This document shows, piece by piece, positions 29,234 through 41,904 of a stretch of 64,000 bases of DNA. A program made the translations under genes and the position numbers. Within the stretch, counting starts at the first letter, position 1; each line of letters opens with the position of its first letter. The DNA comes from Kingdonia uniflora (lineage: Eukaryota > Streptophyta > Magnoliopsida > Ranunculales > Circaeasteraceae), in the NCBI GenBank assembly GCA_014058105.1, contig JACGCM010001488.1, forward strand, positions 434,001 through 498,000. The letters are read 5' to 3'. The notes under the pieces were generated by a model that was not told the origin of the DNA, made no database searches, and was given only the letters and a program-made list of their open reading frames with translations.

Positions 29234-32116
29234 ATGATAACAACATTAATTTGGAATTCATTAGTACCACATAATAAAATATTTAGAAATATCCCTACAA
29301 AGGTTGTATTTGTAACAGATAATATTCAGAAGCACAATGACAACAAAGTACAGGGTTTGAAAAACTTGAAGACAACAAGGAATAATTGGAGAATCAAAGC
29401 GAGAATCTCACGATTGTGGGACGTGATGGAATTTACTGATAATACTAAATTGAAGAGTAAGAATATGGTACTCATAGATAATAAGGTAAATCTAGTACCA
29501 TGTTTGTTATTAATATTTTAAATAATTCATGATATATAATACTTCATTACTTTACAATTCATTACAGGGTGATCAGATAGAGGCTGTGTGTCAGCGACAT
29601 TGTCTATCAAAATTTTTAAGATTCTTGAAAGAAGGAATAATAGTTCATCTCCAAGATTTCTATGTGGTATTCACAAGCAGTACTTATCCACCTCTAAAAA
29701 ATGTATTACAAATTCAATTACAGGACAAAACTATCTTCAAACAATTAGAAGAGAGCTCAGATATCCCCGTGTTTCGTTTTAATTTTGTTGATTTCAACGA
29801 CATGTTGAGTGTAGCAAATGACACAAAGAAAACCACAGGTAGTTCGTATTTATTTTTTTCCTTTAACTATATTCAAATATTTTTCTGATTTTTTTTTTAC
29901 TTTTCATAGATCTTATTGGTCGAATTATAACTGTAACACCTACTGAGAACCAACCTCTGAAAAATGGAAATGAAGTTCTAAAACAGAACATAACAATCAA
30001 GAATGAAAGGTAATCTTTATAACAACCATTATATTATTTAGATATAATTATCCGATAACTTATTTACAATATACATCTATCTACACGTTTGTTAACCACA
30101 AAATGTTTATTTACAGAGGTAACACGTTAGACATATCACTGTGGGGTAATATTGCTACAGAATTTAGTAGCCAATTAGATCAATTGGAAACACCTAATGC
30201 TATCCTAATCATCACATCCGTATCATCAAAGGTTTATCGTGGTAAGAACATAGTAATAAATAAATCATATTTAGTAATTCTCTAATTATATGAAATATTG
30301 ATTCATTACATTTATTTATCCAAGCAGATGTGGTGTATGGTTCATCATCTTATGCAACAAAGACTTATCTAAACAAAGATATTACCGAAGCTCAAATATT
30401 CAACGAAAGGTAATCTTCTATTTAGTAATGTATCAATATGATATAATTTACTTGTATTAATATTTCAGAATTCCATATTGTTGTGTATATATTAAATATT
30501 TGTTAATAATCTAACACTCTTTATTTTGCAGTGATTCAAAAGAGATTGAACTCACTCCAACAAAAAGAAGTAGACGATTTAACAAAGAAATGGTCAAAAA
30601 CCGTATATCAATTACCAACCTAAAGAATAATGTTGTTGAGCATTTAGCCATAAAGGTATATATAATTGTATATAAATTATAAATTACTCCTATTTTGTGC
30701 AAACATAACTTTAGTTATACTTAGTAATTACAATAAATCATCAATATAATAACAAGTATATTCTATAACAGGGCTCAATGTACAACATTAAAGGGACAAT
30801 CTCAAGGATATATCATGAATACGGTTTCTATTACGATTCATGCAACAATTATAAGAAAAAAAAAATCAACAAACAAGGTGACAAGTACTATTGCTATGCA
30901 TGTGAGAAAACAGTGGCAACTCCTGTAGCAAGGTAATAATATCTCACATTTATTTATTCAACTACTATGTTAACAGATTTTTTTAATATATATAATGTTA
31001 TAAATTTCTAGGTATAAAATTCAATTTGATATTCAAGATGGAGGACGATTCATAAAGATAATTATGTTTGACAACCAAGTTCAAATGATCCTTCATGATA
31101 CAGCGGCTCAAACGAAAGCCTTATTGAAACAGGTAATAGCAATTATTCTCAATTAATATATGAAGTATAACTTACTAACATACTTTACTAACAACTGTAT
31201 AGAATTCCGGAGATTCAATGGTAACACACTATTTGGAAAAGAATATACTGATAAAGAAGCGTGTATTCGCAATGCATATGGATGAAGCAAATGTTGGGAA
31301 GCCAGATAGTACATATAGAGTATACAATGTGTCTACACTTTCAGAGGAAAAAAGAGAGGAACCAATTGAGAAACCAGTAAAGAAAGCTAGCGAGCCAAAA
31401 GTGTCTAAAAGCAAACGAACAACTACTACAATTCCAAAAGAGAAAAACAAGAAACAACGACTTATTAAACATCCAAGAACTACGGTAAGTTTATAAATAA
31501 TTTATAACAAACCATCTTTTTATACATAACATACTAAATTAAGACAATATAACTAACATAGTCAATTTCTTTTCATACAGCTAGGAGAAGTTGATTCTGT
31601 CAACCCTAACTCCATAACCATGTCTGAATTGGAGACTAATACTATTGAAATGTTTACTACAAAGGCAATAAACAAGAACAAAAAACATTTGACCATTACA
31701 TGTCCTGAATCTGAGGTTAGATGGTTATATGCATGTTATATATTTCAATTAAATTCAATTTACTACAAGAAATGATAAAAAAAAATGCATATACTTTTTA
31801 ATTTGTGCAGGTTGTAGAAGATGATGATGGTAGTCCTCGATCTCCAAGCATGCCAAAATTAGAGCCTGCACCTGATAAGGTACGCAAGCTATTATAAAAA
31901 AAACATTCAATTAATTAGTTTAATTTGATGATTTCATAGTAATACTAACTGATTAGCTCAAAATAAAAGGTACACATGGAAGTCTGTCTCGATCTTTCGA
32001 AAGATGAACAAACTAACAGAAATACAATGCTGAAAAGACGTGTCAATCGAGAACTTTTCTCAAGTATAAAAAACACTACAATGATTAAACTATGTTGTAA
32101 AACATACCCCAAGTAG
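29234..32116 (+). CDS. RPA70-like single-strand DNA-binding protein
   Basis: Twelve exons splice with matching phases into an uninterrupted 622-aa product: 29234-29485, 29568-29838, 29910-30009, 30117-30241, 30328-30409, 30532-30655, 30772-30932, 31012-31132, 31203-31484, 31581-31715, 31811-31879, 31970-32116. Residues around 50-80 (NWRIKARISRLWDV) and 85-175 form the first OB fold typical of plant RPA1-like proteins. A second OB region follows (about 175-320, with TLDISLWG). The C-terminal OB fold (about 370-465) carries a zinc-ribbon remnant: SCNNY where CxxC is expected, then an intact CYAC. The tail is Lys/Ser-rich. RPA70 binds ssDNA during replication and repair; copies in Helitrons are thought to help their rolling-circle transposition. 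The start at 29234 is the first ATG after the leader acceptor. The intact frame implies recent activity or selection. Confidence 0.75.
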
Positions 32117-33720
32117 CTCAATTTACACCTGAATTAAATATTAGCATTATAAATTAAATTTTTACAACTTTGTTTAATCCATTACTTATTGTATTATTAT
32201 CTTTCTAAATTATAATTTTCTTTACTATATAGGTTAAATTCAGCAAACCAACTTCTCAACGAAATGATCAGTTCCCAAAGATGATAAAATTACTAAGGTT
32301 AAATTCAGAGGTTTGTTGCAGTGTTAACACTATCAAATACTTATATAAGTATATTTTTCGGAACATTAAAGGACATCCCCAGATAGTTTATGTTAGTGAT
32401 GACGAAGTTGATCACAATCAATCCCCTCTTCTACACTTGGTTACTTTGCAAAGTACTCCACATCTAAACTATCAGACTCCAAAGATTGTAAAGTAGTACT
32501 GACTCTCTTGTTAACTAAGTGTAGTTAACTATTAGACGTCCATGAATGAGAGGCCCCATCTAATGGAGAGGTCTTTTTGAAGAGGCTACAAACCTACTGA
32601 CTCTCTTGTCGCATATGGAGCGCAGAAAGCCTTCCACTGCACGCTCTTCATCTTTTGAGTACCCGACTAAAAGAGACTAAACTAAACTAATAAATAGCGG
32701 ACATGACATGACCAATATGCGAATCGAGATATTACCCTGCCTTTAGCACATAGCGTGGAGTCCGGGCAGCAGACTTTGGCTTTATCTCAGTCTTTGAAAC
32801 GTCATGCATACTCCTTCATATTCAAAGGCTGATATTAGTAGTGTAAATTTATAAAACAAAAAGTATACAACAGTTCTGACTTTTAAATCATTCTCTTATT
32901 CAAAGTCATCACCTGTATTTCAAACAATGGTGCTATAGCATTTCTGTAAACCGTATCCAGAAAGAGTAAGTCTCGACTACAATGAGACCCGTCAGGCCTC
33001 TTATTTTAGCCATAAGCAAGAATATTCTAAAATTACAAAACAAAACAAAAATAGTAATTGCATACATACTAGGATTCTCCAATATTTAAACTTTTACAAG
33101 TTTCTATCTAATTACATATCTACTTTAATTAGAACTCTAAGTACAAACAACTATTATAAATAGCTGCGCCTCTAACAAATATCACACAATTTTTTTTTTA
33201 CATTGATCTTGAAGTTCTTCAACTCGAAGAAACAATACGAAGGTATGAGAAGAACTCTCATCTTTTTTGATTACTTTTTCTTGCAATATATTCAACTAGC
33301 ATTGATTAAAATTACCAGATTAGTTTTCTATATTACTCTCCAATAATTTATGAATCGTTTTCTTATACTTAGTGTTGTTATCTTCTCCAATAACAAGTCC
33401 CCAAAAACCATGTTGTTAAACTTAACTTCGACTAAAAACAATAGATCCCTAGTTTAAACTTTGTTCAATGCCTAACCAAGAAGGATTTCTTACAGTTCGT
33501 TGACAACGTCTGTGTTTGCTAACCAAGAAGGATTTCTTACAGGTATCATAAGAAAACACAAGTCATTATAAAGAGTTATGCAATTATTTTTCAAACAACA
33601 CACATATTTGGTATAGAACGATCAAACACCAACATAAAAAATTGTTTATTTAAATAGGAATTATAATGATTTCATATGCATGTCGTTTAAGACCTAATTA
33701 TATTTTTTCTTCCAGTTATA
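32117..33720 (+). other. spacer between the two Helitron genes, with promoter and leader of the second
   Basis: 32117-33100 holds no convincing gene; one short frame at 32281-32496 is unlike anything I recognise. A TATA box (TATAAATAG, 33155-33163) is followed by a leader ending ACGAAG|GTATGAG at 33242 and an intron ending TTCCAG at 33715, just before the ATG at 33721. A 17-bp AACCAAGAAGGATTTCT phrase is repeated at about 33475 and 33520. Confidence 0.45.
33155..33163 (+). promoter_or_regulatory. TATA box for the second Helitron gene
   Basis: TATAAATAG about 80 bp upstream of a leader-exon end (33242) whose donor GTATGAG is identical to that of the RPA-like gene. Confidence 0.5.
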
Positions 33721-34387
33721 ATGGCAATAATCCATATAAGAGATGTGCAATCAACTATCTCCGAGAGATGCTTGAAAAACGTGACTTCAACAAAGGCTTC
33801 CATACAACTTAATGTCATTGAAATGCGACAGTACATTCATAGTCAGACAAAGGAAGTAATCTCAACTAATGAGGAGATGACAACAATACAAAGTATTGAA
33901 TTGAATTGTTGGAATATTTTATGCACATGTGGTAGCAACAAAATCATCAATCGCTTAAAAGAAGTATGCCGAGAAAAATTAGCACTTTCTATTGGAGATC
34001 AATTCTGGGATAACAAAGGTGATAGGCTATTTGACCTTCTGAAGAAAATTGCGATATCAACTCTAAAAAAAAACGTGCATCGATGCATATACTTTTGAAG
34101 GTGGAGATGGTAATTCTTTATAATGAACACAAGCAAAAAATATCCTACAATCAAATAACATCGACACCTGCAAAACCATCTTCTGAGATAGCACATGCAC
34201 AGGTAATAGCATATCAAGATATTATATGATCTACACATTATTTACTTTTACTAGCATTTGACGTATTTATATATTTTATTCAAATCTTTCTATTAAACAG
34301 GGACAAAAGGCACATATTAATGGTGAAGAAATGTTGAAGAAGACTAGAAGATCTGTGCGTCGCAAGCTGGACTTCACTTCACAATGA
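33721..34387 (+). pseudogene. unknown second Helitron gene, frameshifted
   Basis: The frame from ATG 33721 encodes 125 aa and stops at 34098. Just before that stop is a run of nine A (34065-34073). Downstream, in another frame, a sensible coding stretch runs to a GT donor at 34203, then an exon 34301-34387 after a TAAACAG acceptor ends …TRRSVRRKLDFTSQ and stop. A one-base change in the A run would unite them, so the gene is probably broken there, unless the short product is real. The N-terminal part is Lys/Glu-mixed with a few Cys. I do not recognise the family. Confidence 0.5.
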
Positions 34388-34877
34388 AGCATTGGAAGAT
34401 GGTGCTAAGTTGGAAATAATTTCCAAAGTGTTTAAAAGAATTTTTTTGAAGATTAGAAAAATCATTTTTTTATTTTGAACATTCAATAACTATATTATTC
34501 TTATATTTAATACTGAGTTAATAATTCCTCATATTTGTCATTTCTTAAAAAACATGTCTATTGATCATTAAAAAAATAGTAATAACCCAATTAATTTGGC
34601 ATAACTACTCCTCTATTTATTAAAAATACATATTATAAAAAAAAACATTAATTGTCATACCTTTATATATATATATCTCTATTTATATGTGCATAATGAT
34701 TATTCACTACCTTTAAAATCTCTAAAATAAGCAAAATTGCCCAACCCATATCAATATATATATAGATCCATATATAATAGCCCACCCAATAATAATCTCC
34801 TAAGTAATTTTTGACACAAAGAAGGGCACATGTATCATTGATTCAAAAGTTATACAAAAGTCTAAAATGTCCGGCTA

Positions 34878-34908
34878 GCACGCGCTAACGCGCGTGCCTC
34901 TGTGCTCG
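34878..34908 (+). other. Helitron 3' terminal hairpin and end
   Basis: The perfect palindromic stem GCACGCGC/GCGCGTGC with loop TAAC is followed by CTCTGTG and the terminal CTCG. The spacing (11 nt from hairpin to end) and the T after the end match Helitron 3' ends, apart from CTCG in place of CTRR. Confidence 0.6.
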
Positions 34909-35060
34909 TATATATTATAGAAAACAAGGAATACTTACAGAGGAATGGTAGACACAAAGGATAGAAGAGTGGTTGAAGATATTACAGAGGAGTTGTAGAG
35001 GAGAACGAAGAAACTTTAAAAGCTTAAGAAAAACTTGAATACAAATGAGCTTTTAGTCCC

Positions 35061-35067
35061 TTTTATA
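35061..35067 (-). promoter_or_regulatory. pararetroviral promoter TATA box (minus copy)
   Basis: TATAAAA on the minus strand, preceded by TCCGGAGT-type sequence and followed by the leader repeated at 42463-42587. The equivalent in the inverted copy is at 43834-43840. Confidence 0.6.
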
Positions 35068-35360
35068 TCTAGTGGCGGATTCTAAAGCTTTGGATTCCGG
35101 AGTAAGTGTCATCCACGTGTAGTCTTCAGTGTTTTTGGAGTTGTCGTATGGAAGACCAGATCATATCTTCTGTTGATCTTTATCTTTAACTTTTGATAAA
35201 GTCAAGATTATTCTACTTTAATCATTTACTTTTGATAAAGTAAAGATTATCTTTTTATTTTATCTTTTACTTTTGATAAAGTAAAGACAAAATTATATAT
35301 GTTTTTGATTTTTAAAATAAAGATTCTTCTGTTTTTGTCCTCATGCCTGCACACCAAATG

Positions 35361-36495
35361 CTAAGTTTCATTAATTTTCCCTTTTGCTTTCGCCTTTATC
35401 TTTTGTTCTTGGACTTCAATGATGACGTCCCAATAATCCTCCATAGTGGCGTCTGAGAATTTCAAAGATGCCATATCCTTATCATCATAGGGGTCTTGAC
35501 CCTCTCCTGTTAGGCAATAGTGCTGCCCTTGGCTTCCACTACCTTCTTGAGTGTTGGATGTAGTTGCTTGTGGTGAGGCCTGTGTAGTAGCTTCCACAAA
35601 TTGATCTTTCAAAGTCTGCATGACTTTGACTTGTTGTTCTTCTGATGATAAATTGGGATATCGGTCCTTAATAGAATCCATTAATAATTGAAAAACATTT
35701 GTCGAAGAGACTAATGTTCATACTGTTTTATGTTTCTCTTCCTTGGAAGATAATACTCTTTGGTTATTTTGTTGATCAAAGCAACAACTCTTTCAGTTTC
35801 AAACTCATCCCACCATCTAAAAAAGAAGATTTTTTGTAGAAGGGGTAGTTTTAGATTATCGAAGCAGAATTCTAAATCCTACTTCCAAATCCAAGTGATC
35901 TGAAAATATGTGAAATACCATAGGGTATTTCTTCCGATAGGTGGATTTTGTACAGTTTTCCCTTTAATTTTGGATGAAATTTATACTATAGTACGAATGG
36001 CTCCTGAAGGGATTTTGGCAAAATATCAATGTCGGGTCCCATCTATTCTCACCAATTTAGAAACCAAGTGGGAAAACCTGATCTTTAGATAATGTCTGGA
36101 TTAATATAGAAAAGCCAAGTATGCTTTCTGATTGGATTCTGATAATAAAAAGTATAATGTCAGGCTTGAATATAATCCCAATAATCATATTGCTGGCCAT
36201 TCAGTTTGAGAGATCTAGATTTGCTAGAATCTAATCCCTATTTGGATATGTGCATAACCCTTGTAATATAACACTTGGAATGTGTAATAGGGTTTTTCAT
36301 GTACTTTGGATTGACATGATGATGTTCAATTTGAGTTGATGCTATTTTTGTTAATATGGCCTCATAGACATATCGATAACGATTGTCTTGAACCATATAA
36401 TTCTGATTAGCAAAATATCTCTCTTTGAGACCCCAAACATCTTGATTTAGCTTAAGATCATCAAAAGAAAGGGTTAAAATACTTTCCTTAACCAT
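35361..36495 (-). pseudogene. caulimovirid downstream region, unidentified product
   Basis: Two broken minus-strand segments (36238-36495 and 35361-35681) lie between the RNase H region and the promoter. The second is rich in Gln, Ser, Thr and charged residues. A damaged inverted copy of the whole region lies at 42598-43560. I cannot name its role; in some caulimovirids a second ORF occupies this position. Confidence 0.45.
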
Positions 36496-36699
36496 TGTTT
36501 TTTGCTGATAGATGATTTCCTGTTTAAGGGCATCTTTAGCAGTTTTCTTCAGTTTATGTTTAAGGGTATCCTTAGCAGTTTTCTTCTGTTCCTCTTTTCT
36601 TCAGTTTTGACTCCTTCCTTTATCAGGAGGTTCCATTTTCTGATTTTTCCTGTAAAAATTCTCAGGTTAGAAAATCAGGAAGAGAGTTATGATCTCCTT

Positions 36700-38275
36700 T
36701 GATATACTCGACTGAGAAATCAAAGGCAGATAATTCAGATTGTCATCTAGCAAATATCTGTTTGGTCACAAGATTTTTTACATCTTTTTGCAATATATCT
36801 TTAGCAGAACTATAACCAATTCGGAGTAAAAAGGGTTGATTTAACAAATCATCCTGAAAATTTGAAATGCATTTGACAATGGAAAACATTTATTTCTTAA
36901 TTGTGGAATAGTTCTTTTGAACTATTTTCTACTTTCCTGATATGAAATAAAGTAAATCTTCTTTCTGTGAAGAAGGATTTTTTTATTTTATTATACCCCC
37001 AAAACCCAAGTTAGAGGCATTTGTTTCAACAATCTTTTGCCATTGAGGATTGGTAAGACCTAAGCATGGGAGTTGTTTAACTCTTAATTTGATTCGTTGA
37101 ACAACTTTGGTGTGTTCAGAGGTCCAAGGGGTAGGATTCTTTGTGAGCATATTATATTAAATAACATTATCCTGGGCCAAGTTCTGATAGTAGTTTGCAA
37201 TGAAATTGAGACTTTCAAGAAACTTTTGTAATTGAGTTTTATATTTAATTTCGTCTAGAAATTTTGAGGCAAACTCAATACTCCTGTTAATAGGAATAAT
37301 TTGTCATTTAGTAATGTTATATCCTAAAAATCTAACTGTTAATTGGAACAGTCTTATTTTAGGAGCAGAAATAACCAGGCCATTTCTGGGAATAACATCT
37401 TTAAGGATCTTTAGATGTCTAAAGTGTTGATCAATAGAATTAGAGAATAAAAGGATATCATCAATATAGACAATATATAAGTCTAATTAAGGAACAAAAA
37501 TAACATTCATAATATTCTGAAATTTAGATGGAGCATTTTTTAACCCAAAGGGCATGACATTCCATTCATAATGACCAAATAGAACTATAAATACAGTTTT
37601 ATAGTTATCTTTCTCTGTAATTTGAATTTGCCAATATCCTAATTTTAAATCAAATTTAGAGAATATAATCGCATTATATAGTCGATTTAAAAGATCTTTT
37701 TTATTCAGAGTTGGGTATAAATGAATCCATTTAAGGGAGTCGTTAAGAGGTTTATAATTGACAACAAGTCTAGGAACACCTCTTTCCTTTTTAACATTCT
37801 TGTTAACATAGAAGGTTGTACAGCTTCAAGGAGAGTAATTTTTTATGATAAGGCTTTTATCAAGTAGCTCTGAATATCTTTTTTTACAGAGTTTAAGATA
37901 TTTAAAATTTATTTGACTTGGCTTAGCCTTAGTAGGAATTTGAGTATTCTCATCAAAATCCAATTTATAGGGTAAGGAAACAGCATGTTGCTTTCTTTCC
38001 CAAAAAGTGTTAGGGATATCGCTACAAATCTCAGTAATATATTTTTTTTCCATTTCATTAATTCTAATATTTATCTCAGAGGATTGAATTTTGTGATAAA
38101 TGTCCATGACTTGGAATTCTTCTTTGAGAAAATTCAGATGATTTTCCTTAAAGCCAAACATGGTTTTTAGTTCATTAATGATCCTAATTTCAGGATCTCT
38201 AATGAATTTAAAAATAATTTCTTGACCTTGGAATTTATAAAATATCCCCTTCTGATTAATCTTATGTAGGGGCAT
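36700..38275 (-). pseudogene. caulimovirid reverse transcriptase / RNase H remnant
   Basis: The 38275-37826 segment contains the entry to the RT domain (a proline/lysine phrase IPTKAKPSQ followed by a CKK…LLDKSLI block). The catalytic YIDD motif is readable at about 37457-37468 on the minus strand. Frameshifts and stops separate these blocks. The RNase H part down to about 36700 is heavily decayed. Confidence 0.75.
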
Positions 38276-38360
38276 AAGAAGATTTATAAATGGGGTACCA
38301 AGTATAACTTGCTGTTATAGATTTTGGACTAGAAGAAAGGTAGATGGAATGCATGTACCT

Positions 38361-40857
38361 TTATTGCAGATAAAAACTTTTGAATGTTTGTAGTAGATAT
38401 TCATCATGCTTCCACTTACAAAAGTAAGAGATCGAACTATTTTTTCGAAATCCTTGGTAGGAACCAAGCCTTCTTGAATACAGTTTTAAGTTAGCTATAC
38501 TATTAACTAGGGCTATGACATTCTTAATGGTATATTCATTTTTTATTACAAGGGTAATTTTGATATACCATTTCTGATAAGTAATTTTTTGGAGAAGATG
38601 AAGATAAGGGTTATCTTTCTTCTCAGGGCTTTCATCATTAGATTCACTAGTTTGAATCTTTTGTTTGTTCTTTTGACAGAGCTGCAGATGATTGATTTTA
38701 TCATCTTGTGCCTGCACAAAAATTTTTAATTATTTAATTTCAGATTTCAAGTATTAATTTCCTTACGAAGGTCCTGGATAATGATAGGTTTATCACTTTT
38801 CATGCACTTTAGGGCATCCTAGATATTATAATACCTGTTTGTTTCTTCCAGCGGTTCTGGTTCTATTGTAGGCTTCGAGCTATCTTGAAGCATCTGTTGG
38901 AGATGAATACTTACAAATTTAGCTCTTGCTTCTGGATCAAAAATTTTATCCACAATAGATAAAATCTCACTCTGGGTATTAGTCAAGTATTAAGGTTTAA
39001 GCCATTCATTTCAACAATGGCTTTCCAGTAATCATGTGGATTGGATTATGAACCCTTGTTGCATGGAGTTCCTTCTTTAGAGGAGGATCACTTTGGTCAA
39101 TTTCATTGACTTCCTCCATGATGTTAGAAAAACTTTCTTCAGAAGTGGTGTTAAGTAATAGTTTACTTAACTGAAGTTTTAATCCTTCATCCAGTTGAAG
39201 TTCTTGCAACTTTCTTTTTGTAGTACACTTGTTTGCCAAGTACCCCCTTTTACCACACTTGTAGCAGGTGTGGGTTTCAGATTTCTTAGAAGAGCTGGTA
39301 TGAGATTTATCTCTCATATGTTTATTTATTTTTCTATGTTTTTGGTAATAAGAATCATCTTGATCCTTATATTTCTTCTTACTTCTTTTTTTGAAGTGAT
39401 AAGGATGCTTCGCACTCTTCTTGTGCTTCTTTGAATAATTAATAGGAAGGTCATAAGCAAACTGGTGATAAAACTCACCAATTCCATTTTTTTCCTGTTA
39501 AATTCTATTTTTTAAGTTGGTACTGTAATTGCATATCATTACAGATACTGAGGCCAACTTGTGTACAAATACTGATGAGATGACCATAAATACGATCATG
39601 GTAGGGTATAGAATTACCATCATGCCGGTCTTTCAGTTTTTGGCGAACCTTTTCTACAAACAAAGGTGGAAGACCATAAATGAATTTGGCTTTTCGATGT
39701 TCCGCATTGTTTCATTCCTCTGCATCACCTTGTAGATATAAACAACCTTGTACCATCTAAAATGGGTTAGAGAAGGACATCTAAGATTCTGTAAAAGTTT
39801 TTTATTCCTCTCATGCCTCTGGGGTGAAAGACCCATAAAGTGTATAATTATGGTTTGAACAAGAGAATAAACATCCTTAATAGGAATATTACTATTTCCT
39901 TCGATCTTAAGAGCCGTAGGGATCTATTGGTTTTTATAAGGAGTGATAACATTATCCCATTAGCCTTTTAGACTTCCTGTGAAACCGTTGGCAATAAATT
40001 TTGCCATGTATGCTATCATCATTATTACCAGCAGCCTTACAGATAGAGACATACATCAACATTTTATGAATAACTTCATAAATTTGATATTCAAATAATC
40101 TATCTATATTCCATTCATAGATGGTCCTTCCATTATATGAATTTTGATTATGGAAAGAATCTTCTTCAAATTAAAGATCCTGAGGTGTAGGTCTTTTATA
40201 ATAATTTTTTAAGCCTGGTGATTCATATTCAATCTTATGATGGCTTGCCTCAATGGCTTAAATTTGATTCTTTGATTCACTATCAGAGGACTCAGATGTA
40301 TTTTATAATGTGGAGTTCTTATTCAGAGTATTGGCACTAAGCTTTTTTAGGCGGTCAACCAAAAGATCAACAAATTCAGAATCCCGAGAATCTGAAAGCT
40401 TAAAGTCATGGACAAGAAGGGTTGGTTTGATATTTGCTTTGTACAAGCTAGATGATGTACTTGCTATATTATCAGAAGAATTTTGACTACTGTTTCTTTG
40501 GACTTGATCTTCTATTCGATTGAGCTGATTACCAATCGTTTGAAGAGTCAAATTTGTCCAATTGTTATGTTTGATAACTAGATTAACATCAGTTATCTGG
40601 TTATTAGGGTGAGTAAAGGCATTGGTTTCCAAAGCCTTTGAACCATTACTTCCTTTACTTAAATGAAGAGATTCAGGGGGAGGGTGAACAAATTGGACTT
40701 TTGTACAATCTATTTTTACCCATTTCTTAGTGAAATCTTCCATATTACTAATAAGGTATGGTTGGTGAGGGTACCATTCTATGAACCATTCACAAAATAA
40801 TGTTACATTTTGGCTTTTCTCAATCTCAAGGTAGTATAATTCCTCGATTAAAGTCAA
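38361..40857 (-). pseudogene. caulimovirid coat protein region remnant
   Basis: A CCHC-type zinc knuckle CYKCGKRGYLANKC is readable within 39006-39317; the expected His is replaced by Tyr. It is followed by a Leu-rich, acidic stretch as in pararetroviral coat proteins. Upstream (40303-40857) is an N-terminal coat/polyprotein linker frame. The pieces are separated by frameshifts. Confidence 0.65.
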
Positions 40858-41340
40858 TTCTTCCTTACTAAAAGTTTGGAAATACTATGTCCAAAACTCT
40901 TCATGACTCGAAGACATGAATTCCCTACTAATAAGCTGGCAAATAAATAAATTAGGGCTTAAATCCATAAATACCTAAACATAAAAGCTTGCCTCAGATG
41001 CAGGAGAAGTAGGTCTTTCTCTTTCTACTTCTGACCTGGTGTTGGTAAAGGAATTAGTATAGATTCCATGAGGAATTTGCTAATCAGACATCCTAATTCC
41101 TTTAAGGATAGGTTAAGATGTAGAGTTCTTAGACACGAAAGGCCTAGAAGAAGGGCAAGAAACATGGTAAATAATGTTTTCTCCTCTTTCTATTCTACTA
41201 CAAGACATACTCCTATTAAGGGAGAGTTTGATTGGAGTAGAAGATAATGTTACTTCAACATCTCCACCAGAAGTTTGGGTGATTTGACTGACCTGGTTAT
41301 TAAACCTTGGTCGTGGAACTACTGCCTTAAAAAGTGTCCA

Positions 41341-41904
41341 TTATGTTGGGATACTGAGCTCATCCCAATTGATAAGTCTGTTGACAACAATATTAGTTAT
41401 CAAACAGTTACTATGAACAACTACAGTTTTACATGGTTCACTTTTCAAGACAGATATAGGGCATAAGGTATTCATAACCTTATAGTGAATCCGGTAAATA
41501 ACTCCTATGACTTCTACTCCAAGAATAAAATCATACCCCTGTGTCTGAATACTTAGACTCATAACATCAAACATAGACTTATCCGTAAATGACAAGGTTA
41601 AATTGGGATAAACATCAAAATAAACTTGTCCATGAAATAGACTAGTTTGAACTATTCCTATTATAGATTATTTAAACTCTCTACTTATTTTATCCCTTAG
41701 GTATGCAAGAATACTAGAATTAATTCCTAGGAGAGTTAATGGTTTGAATGCAACTTGAATATATTCAATATGCAAGTAATTGTATTTTTTGAAATACCTT
41801 TCCACATCTATGAGGTTAAGTAATTTTAAAGTATGACATTCAATATCAAAAGCTATCGATTGCTCTATAATTTTGATATTATCTTGACTTATAAAGTCAA
41901 ACAT
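41341..41904 (-). pseudogene. caulimovirid movement protein remnant
   Basis: Two overlapping broken frames (41668-41904 and 41341-41595) resemble the 30K-type movement protein of Caulimoviridae: a PLTLLGINSSILAYLRD phrase and, further on, YRIHYKVMNT. These proteins move virus between cells through plasmodesmata. This copy is disrupted and cannot encode a working protein. Confidence 0.7.

Larger units (their letters stand above)
28010..34908 (+). mobile_element. probable Helitron carrying an RPA70-like gene
   Basis: The 3' end has Helitron form: a perfect 8-bp-stem hairpin GCACGCGC-TAAC-GCGCGTGC at 34878-34897, then 11 nt ending CTCG at 34905-34908 (CTAG with one change), followed by T. The same subterminal phrase (AGCCCACAC/CC…AATAATCTC…AAGTAATTTTT…GGGCACATG) occurs near both ends, at about 28100-28320 and 34780-34850. 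The cargo is an RPA70-like gene, often found in plant Helitrons, and a second gene. No Rep/helicase is present, so it would be non-autonomous. The 5' terminus was not identified and the left coordinate is an estimate. Confidence 0.55.

Noticed and set aside
32281..32496. An additional exon of the RPA-like gene.
   Set aside because: The gene already ends at an in-frame stop at 32116, and this frame does not join it by a sensible splice.
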